Below are positions 14,311-15,059 of a stretch of 15,059 bases of DNA, piece by piece (the first letter of the stretch is position 1; each line of letters starts with the position of its first letter). This DNA comes from Candidatus Nanopelagicaceae bacterium. GTDB taxonomy: Bacteria; Actinomycetota; Actinomycetes; Nanopelagicales; Nanopelagicaceae. The notes under the pieces were generated by a model. The model had not been told where the DNA came from. It saw only the letters and a program-made list of their open reading frames with translations, and did no database searches. Both the position numbers and the translations under genes were made by a program. The stretch spans positions 1 to 15,059 of the forward strand of contig CANLAY010000006.1 in the NCBI GenBank assembly GCA_947488635.1. The letters run 5' to 3'.

Positions 14311-15059
14311 ATGAGTTCTGATAAGAAGTTAAAGCCAGAAACACTTGCGATTAGTGCTGGTCGACCAGTTCCCGTGCCAGATGGTGAACTAAATACCCCA
14401 ATCGCACTGAACTCAACTTTTCATGCCGGTGGCCCAATTGGTTACGGTCGCTACGGAAATGAAACTTGGAGTGCTCTAGAAAGTGCAATCAGCGCTCTTG
14501 AAGGTGGCGAGACTTTAGTTTTCGCATCAGGGCAAGCTGCAGCAACTGCGATATTTAATTTACTTCCAATAGGCGCACCTGTTGTTCTTTCCGATGAAGG
14601 GTACCAAGGCATTGCTGCGCTACTAAAGGGTTATCACGAAAGTGGTCGTCTCGAAGTTCGCTTTGTCGAAGCAACCAATACTGCAGCCGTATTAGAAGCG
14701 GCAAAAGGAGCAGCGCTTCTTTGGTTGGAATCACCAACTAATCCAGCACTAGAAAACGTTGACCTTAAGACAATTATTGCTGGTGCTAAAAAGTCAGGTG
14801 TTGGCGTTGCAGTTGATAACACACTGGCCACGCCATTGACCCAGAAGCCACTTGAATTCGGTGCTGATTTTGTGATGCATTCTGTGACTAAATACTTTGC
14901 TGGCCATAGCGACATAATTTTGGGTTCAGTTTCCACTAATGATCCAACTCTTCTTAAGCGCCTAGCCGATGTCCGTAAATTAAGTGGCGCGATTCCTGGC
15001 CCCTTTGAAGTTTGGTTAGCACTGCGCGGAATCCGCACTTTCCCACTACGTTTCAGAGC
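14311..15059 (+). CDS. Cys/Met-metabolism PLP enzyme (cystathionine gamma-synthase-like), 3'-truncated
   Basis: The frame runs from ATG 14311 off the window end, showing about 249 residues of a roughly 380-400 residue family. It belongs to the fold-type I Cys/Met metabolism PLP family. K194 in SVTKYFAGHSD (codon 14890) is the Schiff-base lysine, D169 in AVDNTLATP contacts the cofactor pyridine nitrogen, and Y98 in SDEGYQG is the ring-stacking tyrosine. The N-terminal phosphate-contact motif reads YGRYGNETW (45-53) instead of the more common Y-S-R-x-x-NPT. Close relatives include cystathionine gamma-synthase, gamma- and beta-lyases and O-acetylhomoserine sulfhydrylase; the sequence alone does not pick one. 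It lies 21 bases after the oxidoreductase with no clear ribosome binding site. The 3' end is missing from the window. Confidence 0.88.
   Translation, partial: MSSDKKLKPETLAISAGRPVPVPDGELNTPIALNSTFHAGGPIGYGRYGNETWSALESAISALEGGETLVFASGQAAATAIFNLLPIGAPVVLSDEGYQGIAALLKGYHESGRLEVRFVEATNTAAVLEAAKGAALLWLESPTNPALENVDLKTIIAGAKKSGVGVAVDNTLATPLTQKPLEFGADFVMHSVTKYFAGHSDIILGSVSTNDPTLLKRLADVRKLSGAIPGPFEVWLALRGIRTFPLRFR

Noticed and set aside
1..15059. CRISPR array, insertion sequence, phage or defence island
   Set aside because: No regularly spaced repeats, transposase, integrase or known defence gene was seen; gene content is core actinobacterial and uniform in base composition by eye.

Overview
The window looks like a chromosomal segment of a streamlined, low-to-mid GC actinobacterium, most likely a freshwater planktonic lineage of the acI / Nanopelagicales type. 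The lineage is an inference. Its basis is actinobacterial marker content (MtrB-type kinase, WhiB1, PdtaS, an Rv3235-family protein, a DUF6912 protein) in an AT-richer sequence than typical actinobacteria, with very short intergenic gaps and overlapping gene ends. I see no phage, insertion sequence, CRISPR array or other sign of recent transfer. Most of it reads as conserved core chromosome.

Left part (1-5096): the 3' end of mtrB (sensor kinase), comF (phosphoribosyltransferase-like), then secA (preprotein translocase ATPase), all on +. The Rv3235-family gene converges on secA from the minus strand. This is the classical actinobacterial mtrB...comF...secA neighbourhood, but the lpqB and hpf/raiA genes usual there in mycobacteria are absent.

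Middle (5211-9081): a + strand run of a membrane-anchored SAF-domain (CpaB-like) protein, a CpaE/TadZ-like P-loop protein with a lysine-less P-loop, a DUF6912 protein and the PdtaS-type histidine kinase. These genes overlap, abut or lie close together. The run meets whiB1 (minus strand) in a four-base tail-to-tail stop-codon overlap. A tRNA-Arg(CCG) on the minus strand follows.

Right part (9461-15059): msrA and msrB (methionine sulfoxide repair) overlap by one base. msrB again ends in a four-base tail-to-tail overlap with a minus-strand pair made of an AlkA-like DNA glycosylase and an upstream membrane protein with two DUF4389 repeats. A divergent + strand unit follows: a LacI-family repressor, an FAD-dependent phytoene-desaturase-like oxidoreductase, and a Cys/Met-metabolism PLP enzyme that runs off the window.

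Functionally the window mixes envelope and secretion functions (MtrB, SecA, SAF/CpaE pair, DUF4389 protein), redox and damage responses (WhiB1, MsrA, MsrB, glycosylase) and one apparently LacI-controlled catabolic or amino-acid unit. I did not find a clearly new multi-gene system. The most open items are the orphan SAF/CpaE-like pair, the LacI-oxidoreductase-PLP enzyme unit, the duplicated DUF4389 protein, and the repeated use of the same overlapping stop-codon junction.
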